A model generated the notes under the pieces. The model searched no databases and was not told the origin of the DNA. It saw only the letters and a list, made by a program, of their open reading frames with translations. 64,000 nucleotides of DNA from positions 1-64,000 of the forward strand of contig JAIRPW010000011.1 in NCBI GenBank assembly GCA_031256795.1, in the 5' to 3' direction. Of the stretch, positions 55,134 through 63,240 are shown piece after piece. Every line of letters begins with the position of its first letter. Within the stretch, counting starts at the first letter, position 1. This DNA comes from Zoogloeaceae bacterium. Its GTDB lineage: Bacteria; Pseudomonadota; Gammaproteobacteria; Burkholderiales; Rhodocyclaceae. Made by a program: the position numbers and the translations under genes.

Positions 55134-55793
55134 ATGCGCTATCTCATCGTCCCTGTGACTCCTCTGGAGCAAAATTGCAGCGTTTTTTGGTGCGAGCGAA
55201 CGCGCGCCGCCGTCGTGATTGATCCGGGCGGCGACGCGGAGCGCATTCTCGCCGCTTTGAACGCGGAGGGGCTGAAAGCGGAACAGCTGCTGATTACGCA
55301 TGGGCATTCGGACCACGCGGGCGCGGCGGCGGAACTCTCCAGGCGTTTGTCTGTCCCGATTACAGGTCCGCACGAGGCGGATCGCTTCTGGCTGGAAAGC
55401 ATTCCCAGGCAAGGCGCGATGTACGGGCTGATTGGCGAAGCGGTGACCCCGGATCGCTGGCTGAAAGATGGCGATACCGTGACTTTCGGGCAGGAAACAC
55501 TGGAGGTGTTGCATTGCCCTGGGCACACGCCGGGACACGTGGTGTTTTACCACCGCGCCAGCCGTCTTTTGCAGGCGGGGGATGTGATTTTTCAGGGCGC
55601 TATCGGGCGTACGGACTTTCCGCAGGGAAATCACGCGGACTTGCTTGCCTCCATTCGCGGCAAGCTGTTTCCGTTGGGAGATGAGGTGCGTTTTATTCCA
55701 GGTCATGGGCCGCTTTCTACTCTGGGCGAGGAGCGTCTCTCCAATCCCTTTGTGTGCGACGCACTGTTTGCGAACGGTACTTCGCGCGAATGA
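55134..55793 (+). CDS. Metallo-beta-lactamase fold hydrolase (glyoxalase II-like)
   Basis: A 219-residue protein resembling YcbL: LEQNCSVFWCERTRAAVVIDPGGDAE, THGHSDHAG (zinc ligands), LHCPGHTPGHVVFY, LQAGDVIFQGAIGRTDFPQGN and FIPGHGPLST. Dinuclear metal residues are present. Substrate could be S-lactoylglutathione or another thioester. It overlaps the CitE-like gene start as ATGA. Confidence 0.92.
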   Translation: MRYLIVPVTPLEQNCSVFWCERTRAAVVIDPGGDAERILAALNAEGLKAEQLLITHGHSDHAGAAAELSRRLSVPITGPHEADRFWLESIPRQGAMYGLIGEAVTPDRWLKDGDTVTFGQETLEVLHCPGHTPGHVVFYHRASRLLQAGDVIFQGAIGRTDFPQGNHADLLASIRGKLFPLGDEVRFIPGHGPLSTLGEERLSNPFVCDALFANGTSRE

Positions 55794-56812
55794 GTGCCGC
55801 GCTGCTTCCGGACGCGGTGTTGGGGGGCGGGGATAGCGCGCGGTCGCTCCCTGTTGTGGATCATTATGCGGGAACGGCGGAAAAAATTGACAAAGCCTTG
55901 ATTTTGCAAGAGGAAATGAGCAAAAGCACGGGGCTGGAAGGGGGGGGCGCGCTTTTTGACGTGACCTGCGACTGCGAGGACGGCGCGGGGATTGGCGCGG
56001 AAGAAGCGCAGGTCAAAATGTGCGTTGCGCGCGTTTTGAGCGAAAAAAACCATTTTGGACGGGTTGGGGCGCGCATTCATGACGCGGAGCATCCGTGCTG
56101 GCAAATGGAAATGGAAATTCTGGTGCGCGAGGCGGGGGAGCGTCTGGCTTTTCTGACTTTGCCCAAAGCGCGTTCGGCGGAGGCCGCTGCGCGGCAGATT
56201 GAGGCCTTGCGCGGTTTTGAGGCGCGCTATCACGTGGCGCGCCCGATTCCCGCGCATGTTTTAATTGAAACGCAAGGCGCTCTGCGCGACGTTTGGAAAA
56301 TTGCCGCGCTTGTCGGCGTGGAAAGCCTGGATTTCGGGCTGATGGATTTTGTCTCGGATTATCACGGCGCGATTCCGGGAAACGCCATGCAAAGCCCAGG
56401 GCAATTCAGGCATCCGCTTGTTGTGCGCGCCAAGTGCGAGGTATCTGCCGCCGCCCATGCCTATGGGCGCGTACCCGCGCACAACGTGAGCGCGGAACTG
56501 CGGGATGGCTCTATCATTGCGGAAGACGCGCGCCGGGCGCGGCGGGAGTTCGGTTTCTTGCGCATGTGGAGCGTTCATCCCCGGCAAATTCGCCCCATTC
56601 TGGAAGCGATGCGTCCGGATGTTTCCGAGATTCAGGCGGCAAGCGAGATTTTGCTTGCCGCGCAGGCGGCTGACTGGGAGCCGACGCGCTATCGTGATTG
56701 CCTGCATGACCGCGCTTCTTATCGCTATTACTGGAATCTCCTGCTTCGCGCCAGACAGGCGGGCGCGGCGCTGCCAGAGGAAGCTGTCGCGCGGCTATGG
56801 GGAAAATGTTGA
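55790..56812 (+). CDS. CitE-like CoA ester lyase (HpcH/HpaI family)
   Basis: About 340 residues from the ATG at 55790. Signatures include DVTCDCEDGAGIG (metal-binding Glu/Asp), VGARIHDAEHPCW, LTLPKARS, HVLIETQGALRDVW, LDFGLMDFVSDYHG and MWSVHPRQI. Close to malyl-CoA or citramalyl-CoA lyases; the exact substrate is uncertain. A G8 run (55940-55947) occurs inside the gene, in frame (EGGGA). Confidence 0.85.
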   Translation: MSAALLPDAVLGGGDSARSLPVVDHYAGTAEKIDKALILQEEMSKSTGLEGGGALFDVTCDCEDGAGIGAEEAQVKMCVARVLSEKNHFGRVGARIHDAEHPCWQMEMEILVREAGERLAFLTLPKARSAEAAARQIEALRGFEARYHVARPIPAHVLIETQGALRDVWKIAALVGVESLDFGLMDFVSDYHGAIPGNAMQSPGQFRHPLVVRAKCEVSAAAHAYGRVPAHNVSAELRDGSIIAEDARRARREFGFLRMWSVHPRQIRPILEAMRPDVSEIQAASEILLAAQAADWEPTRYRDCLHDRASYRYYWNLLLRARQAGAALPEEAVARLWGKC

Positions 56813-56818
56813 GTGACC

Positions 56819-57511
56819 ATGCGCCAGCTTTTGCTTGAGCTTCTGCCGCCCGCGCTGCCTACGCTGGATAATTTTGTGCCTGGAAGCAATGCGGAAACCC
56901 TGGATGCGCTGACTTTCTGGCTTTCCGGAAAAGAAGAGGGCGCGCGCAAAAAACCATCCGCGTTTTTTCTTTGGGGGGAGCCGGGCTCTGGAAAAACGCA
57001 TCTTCTGCGCGCCAGCGGTTTTTTCTACTGCGACGCGCGGACGAATCCAGCATTGACGGGACTGTCCGGCGCGGGAATTTTTCTCGCGGTAGATCATCTG
57101 GAAGCGTTGGACGCGGCGGGTCAGGTCGCGCTTTTCCATGCCTATAACCGCGTAAATACGGAGGGAGGGCGTTTGCTTTGCGCGGCGGCCTCGCCGCCCG
57201 CGCGTCTTTCCGAATTGCGGGAGGACGCGCGTACCCGTTTGGGGCAGTCTTTGATCTATCGTCTGCAAACGCTTACGGATACGGAAAAAAAAGCGGCTTT
57301 GTCGCACATGGCCGCGCTCCGCGCTTTGCCGCTTTCGGCAGAGGCCATCGCGTATCTTTTGTCCCACGCCAGCCGTGATATGCGTGCGCTGGCTTCCATT
57401 TTGTCTGCCTTGGACCGCTATTCTCTGGAACAAAAACGTCCGCTGACCCTGCCTTTGTTGCGCGTGGTTTTGGCAGAGAGCGTAATCAAAGAAAAAGAGG
57501 AAACCTCATGA
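56819..57511 (+). CDS. hda: DnaA regulatory inactivator Hda
   Basis: About 230 residues, starting at the ATG at 56819 (a GTG at 56813 directly after the preceding stop is an alternative). AAA+ protein like DnaA domain III: FFLWGEPGSGKTHLLRASG (Walker A), FLAVDHLEALD (Walker B-like), and a C-terminal sensor region SHASRDMRALASILSALDRYSL. Hda with the DNA clamp stimulates DnaA-ATP hydrolysis. It overlaps the HAD gene as ATGA. Confidence 0.9.
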   Translation: MRQLLLELLPPALPTLDNFVPGSNAETLDALTFWLSGKEEGARKKPSAFFLWGEPGSGKTHLLRASGFFYCDARTNPALTGLSGAGIFLAVDHLEALDAAGQVALFHAYNRVNTEGGRLLCAAASPPARLSELREDARTRLGQSLIYRLQTLTDTEKKAALSHMAALRALPLSAEAIAYLLSHASRDMRALASILSALDRYSLEQKRPLTLPLLRVVLAESVIKEKEETS

Positions 57512-58194
57512 ATCTCGCGCTTTTTGATTTGGATAACACATTGCTGGACGGCGATTCGGATTTTGCCTGGGCGCAATTTTTGATGCAGAAAGGCGTGCTG
57601 GATCGCGCGGCGCAGGAAGAAAAAAACCGCCGCTTTCTTGCGGACTATGAGGCGGGAACGCTGGATATTGAAGCGTTTCTCGCTTTTCAGCTCGCGCCGC
57701 TTGCGCGTTATCCCCGCGCCACGCTTTTGTCGTGGCGGGCGGAATTCATAAAAACTGTGGGGATCCCCATGATTTTGGACTCCGCGCGCGCTTTGGTGCG
57801 CGAGCATCTGGCGGCGGGCGATCTTTGCGTTTTGGTCACGGCGACCAATAGTTTTGTCACGGAGCCGATTGCCGAAGCGTTGGAAATTTCGCATTTGATC
57901 GCCACCATCCCGGAGTGCGCGGAAGGACAGTTTACCGGCAGGGTGAAAGGGATTCCCGCGTTTCGCGCGGGCAAAGTCGTGCGGGTGGAAGACTGGCTGG
58001 AAGCGCGGGCGCGTTGCTGGTCAGATTTCGGAGACAGTTGGTTTTACAGTGATTCTCATAATGATTTGCCGCTTATGGAAAAGGTGAGTCGTCCGACAGC
58101 GGTAAATCCAGACGCGCGTCTGAAGGAAATCGCGCGTCATAGGCAGTGGCCGGTGTTGCGTTTGCGCCGCGGGACGCAGGGAGACGCCGCGTAA
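57508..58194 (+). CDS. HAD-IB family phosphatase (SerB-like)
   Basis: A 228-residue protein: LALFDLDNTLLDGDSDFAW (nucleophile Asp8), a cap, LCVLVTATNSFVTEPIA (motif II Thr), and FYSDSHNDLPLMEKV (motif IV). The type is that of a phosphoserine-phosphatase-like or histidinol-phosphatase-like enzyme. In betaproteobacteria it is a common neighbour of hda. Substrate unproven. Confidence 0.9.
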   Translation: MNLALFDLDNTLLDGDSDFAWAQFLMQKGVLDRAAQEEKNRRFLADYEAGTLDIEAFLAFQLAPLARYPRATLLSWRAEFIKTVGIPMILDSARALVREHLAAGDLCVLVTATNSFVTEPIAEALEISHLIATIPECAEGQFTGRVKGIPAFRAGKVVRVEDWLEARARCWSDFGDSWFYSDSHNDLPLMEKVSRPTAVNPDARLKEIARHRQWPVLRLRRGTQGDAA

Positions 58195-58258
58195 TTACGC
58201 ATGTACAAACCTTTAAGGTTGTTGCATTATTACGTCTTATTTCCTGCGGGAGTCTACG

Positions 58259-59986
58259 ATGGCGATAGCGGAATCTTTATCCTCCTCCTCCATGATCTCT
58301 GGTTTAGCCCAGGCGCTGGTTAAAGCGGGGCGTCTCCAGCTTGCCGAGGCGGAAAGTCTGGCCGCGCGCGCGATTTCCGAAAAAACGTCTCTTCCAGAAG
58401 AAATTCTGAAAAGCAACAAAATCAGTTCGGGAGAACTTGCGCGTTTTGCGTCCGAGGCTTTTTTTACGCCGCTTTTTGATTTATCTGCGTACAACGATGA
58501 TTATTTTCCCAAGGATACAGTTGATCCCAAGCTGATTCGTGCGCACTGTATGCTGCCGCTCTATAAGCGCGGCAAACAGTTGATTGTCGCTACTGCCGAT
58601 CCGACCAATCGGCGCGGTCTGGATGAGATTCGTTTTCAGAGCGCAACCGCAGTTGACCCCATTGTGGTCGAAATTGACAAGCTCTTGCCGCTGGTGCAGA
58701 AATTTTCCGAAAGCGCGGCGGAAAATTTGCAAAGTATGCTGGGGGATGACAGCGATTTGTCCTTTGACAACAGCGGCGAGGACGGCGACGCGGTGGATTT
58801 GTCCGCCAACAGCGAGGTGGATGACGCGCCAATCGTCAAGTTTTTGCAAAAGACGCTGATTGACGCCATCAATGACGGCGCGTCCGATATTCACTTTGAA
58901 CCCTACGAAAAATTTTACCGTATCCGGTATCGGGTGGACGGCGCGTTAAAAGAAGTTTCCACGCCGCCGCTTTCCATTAAGGATAAGCTCGCCTCGCGGA
59001 TCAAGGTAATTTCCCGGTTGAATATCGCGGAGAAACGGGTTCCTCAGGATGGGCGCACCAAACTCGTTATTTCCAAATCTCGCGCGATTGATTTCCGGGT
59101 GAGCACATTGCCGACGCTTCATGGCGAGAAGATTGTCATGCGGATTTTGGATCCGACTTCCGCGACTCTGGGGATTGAGGCGTTAGGCTATGATCCGGAC
59201 CAAAAAGCCGCGTTGCTGGACGCGATTCAGCGTCCTTACGGCATGGTGCTGGTGACGGGGCCTACAGGATCCGGAAAAACGGTGTCGCTTTATACCTGTC
59301 TTAATATTTTGAATGAGCCGGGTATCAATATTTCCACAGCGGAAGATCCGGCGGAAATCAATTTGCCGGGAATTAACCAGGTGAATGTGGATGATAAGGC
59401 AGGGCTGACTTTTGCGGCTGCGCTGCGTTCTTTTCTCCGGCAGGACCCGGACATTATTATGGTCGGTGAAATCCGCGATCTGGAAACGGCGGAAATCGCG
59501 GTCAAGGCGGCGCAGACCGGCCATATGGTGCTTTCCACTCTGCATACCAACGACGCGCCGCAAACCTTGACGCGCCTGATGAATATGGGGATCCCCACGT
59601 TTAATATTGCTTCCAGTATTTTACTGATTACCGCGCAGCGTCTGGCGCGGCGGCTGTGCAGCTGTAAGCAGCCGATGAGCGTGCCGAACGCCGCGCTTCT
59701 GGAAGCGGGTTTCAAGGAAAGCGATTTGGATGGTTCCTGGACGCTGTACGGCCCCAAGGGTTGTGATCGCTGCAAGGGCAAAGGCTACAAGGGACGGGTT
59801 GGGATTTATCAGGTGATGCCGATCAGCGAGGAGATTCAGCGTATTATCCTCGCCAATGGCACGGCGATGCAGATTGCGGATCAGGCGGTGAAAGATGGCG
59901 TAAAAACGCTGCGTGAATCTGGTCTTTTGAAAGTAAAACAAGGCATGACTTCGTTGGATGAAGTGCTTAGCACGACCAACCTTTAA
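58259..59986 (+). CDS. pilB: Type IV pilus assembly ATPase PilB
   Basis: A 575-residue secretion ATPase. The N-terminal MshEN-type domain covers about 15-175. It then has Walker A GPTGSGKTVSLYTCL, the Asp box TAEDPAEINLPGINQ, Walker B RQDPDIIMVGEIRDLETAEI and the His box LSTLHTNDAPQTLTRL. A zinc tetracysteine is CSCKQ ... GCDRCKGKGYKGR. It powers pilus extension with PilC and PilD downstream. Confidence 0.95.
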   Translation: MAIAESLSSSSMISGLAQALVKAGRLQLAEAESLAARAISEKTSLPEEILKSNKISSGELARFASEAFFTPLFDLSAYNDDYFPKDTVDPKLIRAHCMLPLYKRGKQLIVATADPTNRRGLDEIRFQSATAVDPIVVEIDKLLPLVQKFSESAAENLQSMLGDDSDLSFDNSGEDGDAVDLSANSEVDDAPIVKFLQKTLIDAINDGASDIHFEPYEKFYRIRYRVDGALKEVSTPPLSIKDKLASRIKVISRLNIAEKRVPQDGRTKLVISKSRAIDFRVSTLPTLHGEKIVMRILDPTSATLGIEALGYDPDQKAALLDAIQRPYGMVLVTGPTGSGKTVSLYTCLNILNEPGINISTAEDPAEINLPGINQVNVDDKAGLTFAAALRSFLRQDPDIIMVGEIRDLETAEIAVKAAQTGHMVLSTLHTNDAPQTLTRLMNMGIPTFNIASSILLITAQRLARRLCSCKQPMSVPNAALLEAGFKESDLDGSWTLYGPKGCDRCKGKGYKGRVGIYQVMPISEEIQRIILANGTAMQIADQAVKDGVKTLRESGLLKVKQGMTSLDEVLSTTNL

Positions 59987-60000
59987 TAAGGAAATCGCTC

Positions 60001-61224
60001 ATGGCAACCCAGGCAAGAAGCAAGGCGGCGGTCAAAGAATATACCTTTGTATGGAAGGGTAAAAACAAAGAAGGCCGAATTGTCAGCGGAGAGATTCGCG
60101 CGGCAACCGAGATGGTTGTTCAGAGCCAGCTGCGGCGTCAGGGCATTCTTTCCCCCAAAATCACGCGTTTACGCATGAAGAGCGGAAAGAAGATTTCTGA
60201 AAAGGACATTACGGTTTTCACGCGCCAGCTGGCGACCATGATGCGCGCTGGGGTTCCTTTGTTGCAGGCGTTTGATATTGTCGGGCGCGGGCACGCCAAT
60301 CCTTCGGTCGGCAAGTTGTTGATGGATATCAAATCAGACATTGAAACCGGAAGCTCATTGTCGGTTGCCTTTCGTAAATATCCCCGCTATTTTGATACGC
60401 TTTTTATCAATTTGGTGGGCGCGGGCGAACAGGCCGGTATTTTGGACTCTCTGCTGGAACGTTTGGCGAGCTATAAGGAGAAGATTCAAAGTATCAAGGG
60501 AAAAATCAAATCCGCGTTGTTTTATCCGGCAGCGGTGATCGTGATCACATTTATTTTGGTTGCCGCCATCATGACATGGGTGGTTCCGGCCTTTAAAGAG
60601 ATGTTCAGTAATTTCGGCGGGGAATTGCCATATCCGACGCAGATTGTTATCGGCATATCCGATACGTTTGTCGAATATTGGTATGTGATTTTTGGCGTAA
60701 TTTTCGGCGGAGTTTATGCGTTTGTGACTGCATTGCGGACTTCCGAAAAATTGCAAAACCAAATGGATCGCTTGATGTTGAATCTGCCGCTTTTTGGTGA
60801 ACTAGTCCGTAAATCTGTGATTGCCCGTTGGTCGCGTACTTTGTCGACGATGTTTGAGGCGGGGGTTCCTTTGGTTGAAGCGCTGGAGTCCGTGGGCGGC
60901 GCGGCAGGGAACGATGTGTATAAAAGGGCGACTCGTGAGATTCAGCTTTCTGTGAGTACAGGAACCAGTCTGACAGCTTCGTTACAGCAGACGGATATTT
61001 TTCCCAACATGGTGGTGCAAATGGTGGCGATTGGGGAGGAATCTGGGTCTTTGGCGACGATGCTGGGCAAGGTGGCGGATTTCTTCGAGGAAGAAGTGGA
61101 TCAGATGGTTGAGGCGCTTTCCAGCTTGATGGAACCCATAATTATGGTGGTTTTGGGCGTGGTGATTGGCGGCATCATTATTGCGATGTATCTGCCGATT
61201 TTCAAAATGGGCAGCATGGTCTGA
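60001..61224 (+). CDS. pilC: Type IV pilus inner-membrane platform protein PilC
   Basis: A 407-residue GspF-family protein with two repeats: FTRQLATMMRAGVPLLQAFDIV with VGAGEQAGILDSLLERLASYK, and RWSRTLSTMFEAGVPLVEALE with VAIGEESGSLATMLGKVADFF. Three membrane segments, the last at the C-terminus. Its stop overlaps the pilD start by one base (TGATG). Confidence 0.95.
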   Translation: MATQARSKAAVKEYTFVWKGKNKEGRIVSGEIRAATEMVVQSQLRRQGILSPKITRLRMKSGKKISEKDITVFTRQLATMMRAGVPLLQAFDIVGRGHANPSVGKLLMDIKSDIETGSSLSVAFRKYPRYFDTLFINLVGAGEQAGILDSLLERLASYKEKIQSIKGKIKSALFYPAAVIVITFILVAAIMTWVVPAFKEMFSNFGGELPYPTQIVIGISDTFVEYWYVIFGVIFGGVYAFVTALRTSEKLQNQMDRLMLNLPLFGELVRKSVIARWSRTLSTMFEAGVPLVEALESVGGAAGNDVYKRATREIQLSVSTGTSLTASLQQTDIFPNMVVQMVAIGEESGSLATMLGKVADFFEEEVDQMVEALSSLMEPIIMVVLGVVIGGIIIAMYLPIFKMGSMV

Positions 61225-62093
61225 TGGCGGTTTCCGACTGGTTGCCTGTTTTTTCTTTGCCCTGGTTTTTCACATTGGCGCTGGGGGCGGCGGGGCTGTG
61301 CGTCGGCAGTTTTTTGAATGTCGTCATTCATCGTCTGCCCAAGATGCTGGAGCGCGGGTTTGAGGAGGAATGCGCCGCTTTCCGCAATGAGGAGCCGGTG
61401 GCGTCCGCGCCGTTCAATCTGGCTGTGCCGCGTTCGCAATGCCCGCATTGCGGGCATATGATTTCTGCTTGGGAGAATATCCCGGTCTTGAGTTTTTTGC
61501 TGTTGGGAGGCAAGTGCCGCGCCTGTCGCGCGGCAATCAGTGCGCGTTATCCGTTGGTAGAACTTGCCGCGGCCGGTCTGGGAGCGAGCGCGGCCTGGTA
61601 TTTTGGTTTTGGCTGGCAGGCCTTGGCGGCGGCGGTTTTTTTATGGACGCTGCTTTCGCTTGCGTTCATTGACGCGGATACCTATCTTTTGCCGGATTGC
61701 CTTACTTTGCCGCTTTTGTGGGCGGGGTTGCTGCTGAATCTTTTTGCGTTGTTTGCGCCTCTTTCTTCCGCTGTAATTGGCGCGGCGGCGGGGTATCTTT
61801 CGCTATGGTCGGTTTATTGGGCTTTCAAGTTCCTGACGGGCAAGGAAGGGATGGGCTATGGCGACTTTAAGTTATTGGCTGCGCTGGGCGCCTGGTTTGG
61901 CTGGGCGATGCTGCCGACTATCATTCTAATCGCGTCGCTGCTGGGCGCGGTTTTGGGTATGGGCATGATTGCGCTGGCGGGTCATGCGCGGCAAAAGCCG
62001 ATTCCTTTTGGTCCGTATTTGGCTTTGGCGGGTGTGGTTGCGCTTTTTTGGGGCGAAAAGGTAAATCAGGCGTATTTGACGTTGTTCCTGTGA
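61224..62093 (+). CDS. pilD: Prepilin peptidase / N-methyltransferase PilD
   Basis: A 289-residue aspartic prepilin peptidase. The N-terminal methyltransferase zinc region has CPHCGHMISAWENIPVLSFL and CRAC. The catalytic aspartates lie in LAFIDADTYLLPD and GYGDFKLLAALGAWFGW. About eight membrane helices. It completes pilBCD, followed by a tRNA cluster. Confidence 0.95.
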   Translation: MAVSDWLPVFSLPWFFTLALGAAGLCVGSFLNVVIHRLPKMLERGFEEECAAFRNEEPVASAPFNLAVPRSQCPHCGHMISAWENIPVLSFLLLGGKCRACRAAISARYPLVELAAAGLGASAAWYFGFGWQALAAAVFLWTLLSLAFIDADTYLLPDCLTLPLLWAGLLLNLFALFAPLSSAVIGAAAGYLSLWSVYWAFKFLTGKEGMGYGDFKLLAALGAWFGWAMLPTIILIASLLGAVLGMGMIALAGHARQKPIPFGPYLALAGVVALFWGEKVNQAYLTLFL

Positions 62094-62161
62094 CGCCGCA
62101 GGAATGCTACGGATATTTTCATTGACGCGCATTTCCTGTACCGCTAGAATGCCTCTCCTTT

Positions 62162-62238
62162 CGGGGTGTAGCGCAGCCTGGTAGCGCATCTGCTTTGGGA
62201 GCAGAGGGTCGTGAGTTCGAATCCCACCACCCCGACCA
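62162..62238 (+). tRNA. tRNA-Pro (anticodon UGG)
   Basis: Cloverleaf: acceptor CGGGGTG with CACCCCG, D-arm GCGCAGCCTGGTAGCGC, anticodon loop TTTGGGA, T-arm GTGAG-TTCGAAT-CCCAC, and an encoded CCA. Confidence 0.96.
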
Positions 62239-62273
62239 ACGCGCTGCGTCAGGATCATGCTTTGCAGCCGGGA

Positions 62274-62350
62274 GCGCCCGTAGCTCAACTGGATAGAGCA
62301 ACGGCCTTCTAAGCCGTAGGTTGTGAGTTCGATTCTCGCCGGGCGCGCCA
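62274..62350 (+). tRNA. tRNA-Arg (anticodon UCU)
   Basis: Cloverleaf: acceptor GCGCCCG with CGGGCGC, D-arm GCTCAACTGGATAGAGC, anticodon loop TTCTAAG, T-arm GTGAG-TTCGATT-CTCGC, discriminator G, encoded CCA. It follows tRNA-Pro by 35 bases. Confidence 0.96.
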
Positions 62351-62367
62351 GATGACCAGAAACAATG

Positions 62368-62443
62368 GCGGCATTAGCTCAGTTGGTAGAGCACTGGATT
62401 GTGGCTCCAGTGGTCACCGGTTCGATTCCGGTATGTCGCCCCA
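62368..62443 (+). tRNA. tRNA-His (anticodon GUG)
   Basis: Cloverleaf: acceptor GCGGCAT, D-arm GCTCAGTTGGTAGAGC, anticodon loop TTGTGGC, T-arm ACCGG-TTCGATT-CCGGT, discriminator C, encoded CCA. The encoded G at 62367 supplies the G-1 of tRNA-His. The Pro/Arg/His order is usual for betaproteobacteria. Confidence 0.95.
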
Positions 62444-62444
62444 T

Positions 62445-62462
62445 CTCCTTTCAGAAAAGGAG
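62445..62462 (+). terminator. Hairpin after the tRNA cluster
   Basis: CTCCTTT-CAGA-AAAGGAG forms a perfect seven-pair stem directly after tRNA-His. There is only a weak T stretch beyond it, so it may be a processing site or a poor terminator. Confidence 0.45.
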
Positions 62463-62634
62463 CGTTTGGATTCTTGGCGCTGGTTTTGCTTTTTCTGACC
62501 GTTGAAGGGATCGGGGGGCGCGTACCGGAGGCAGTGAGAATTTCAGGCGTTACCAAAAGCGCAAGTCCGGCGACCTGGATTTCGGGCGCAAAATATTCGC
62601 AAAGCGTAAAAGGCGCGTATGTATCGGCTGGATT

Positions 62635-63183
62635 TTATAAATAATCTTCTAACGCATTTGTTTTTATTATTTTTGCGAACGTTCCCTGCAAGGACGCCAT
62701 GACCGTTTTGTGAACATTTTCCGCTATGATTGTTTCGTTTTCCCATAGTAAATCTTTTGTCGCGCAGGCGTCGCTTAATAATAAAACTTCGTACAGATAG
62801 TTTTTTGCGGATCGTACCGTTGCGTCTATACACATACGGCTCATCATGCCGCAGAGAACAATTTTTTTTACTCCGGTCTTTGCAAGAATTTCATGTAATC
62901 CTGTTTGGAAAAAGCTATCGGGATAATGTTTCGTCAAAATTTTTTCATCATTCTCTGGTTTTATATCATGATATATTTCTTTTCCTTCACTACCAGGGAG
63001 AAAAAATGCTGCTCCTTCCTGTAAGGCAATGTGCTGAATATGAAGGATCGGCAAGCCTTTTTCTCTGAAGAGTTTAAGCGCGATTTTCGCGTTTTCAGCG
63101 GCTTTTTCAGGATTATGCAGCGGGTTTTTCCCGCCAGGGAAATAATCGTTCTGAATATCAATCAGGATCAAAGCGATTTTCAT
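62635..63183 (-). CDS. Isochorismatase-family cysteine hydrolase
   Basis: A 182-residue protein: LILIDIQNDYFPGGKNPL (catalytic Asp), ILTKHYPDSFFQTGL (Lys), and KIVLCGMMSRMCIDATVRSA (nucleophile Cys in the CIDA context). The closest well-known relatives are nicotinamidase- or isochorismatase-like amidases. Codon use is AT-richer than the rest of the window, suggesting transfer. Substrate unknown. Confidence 0.88.
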   Translation of the reverse strand: MKIALILIDIQNDYFPGGKNPLHNPEKAAENAKIALKLFREKGLPILHIQHIALQEGAAFFLPGSEGKEIYHDIKPENDEKILTKHYPDSFFQTGLHEILAKTGVKKIVLCGMMSRMCIDATVRSAKNYLYEVLLLSDACATKDLLWENETIIAENVHKTVMASLQGTFAKIIKTNALEDYL

Positions 63184-63240
63184 AATTTTTCTTATTTGGT
63201 CGTGTCTGTAGACTGAATTCGGGCGCGAAATTTACGCCCG

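Noticed and set aside
62473-62644. Possible small secreted protein after the tRNA cluster
   Set aside because: The frame has a hydrophobic start but no convincing start codon or ribosome binding site and no recognised family.
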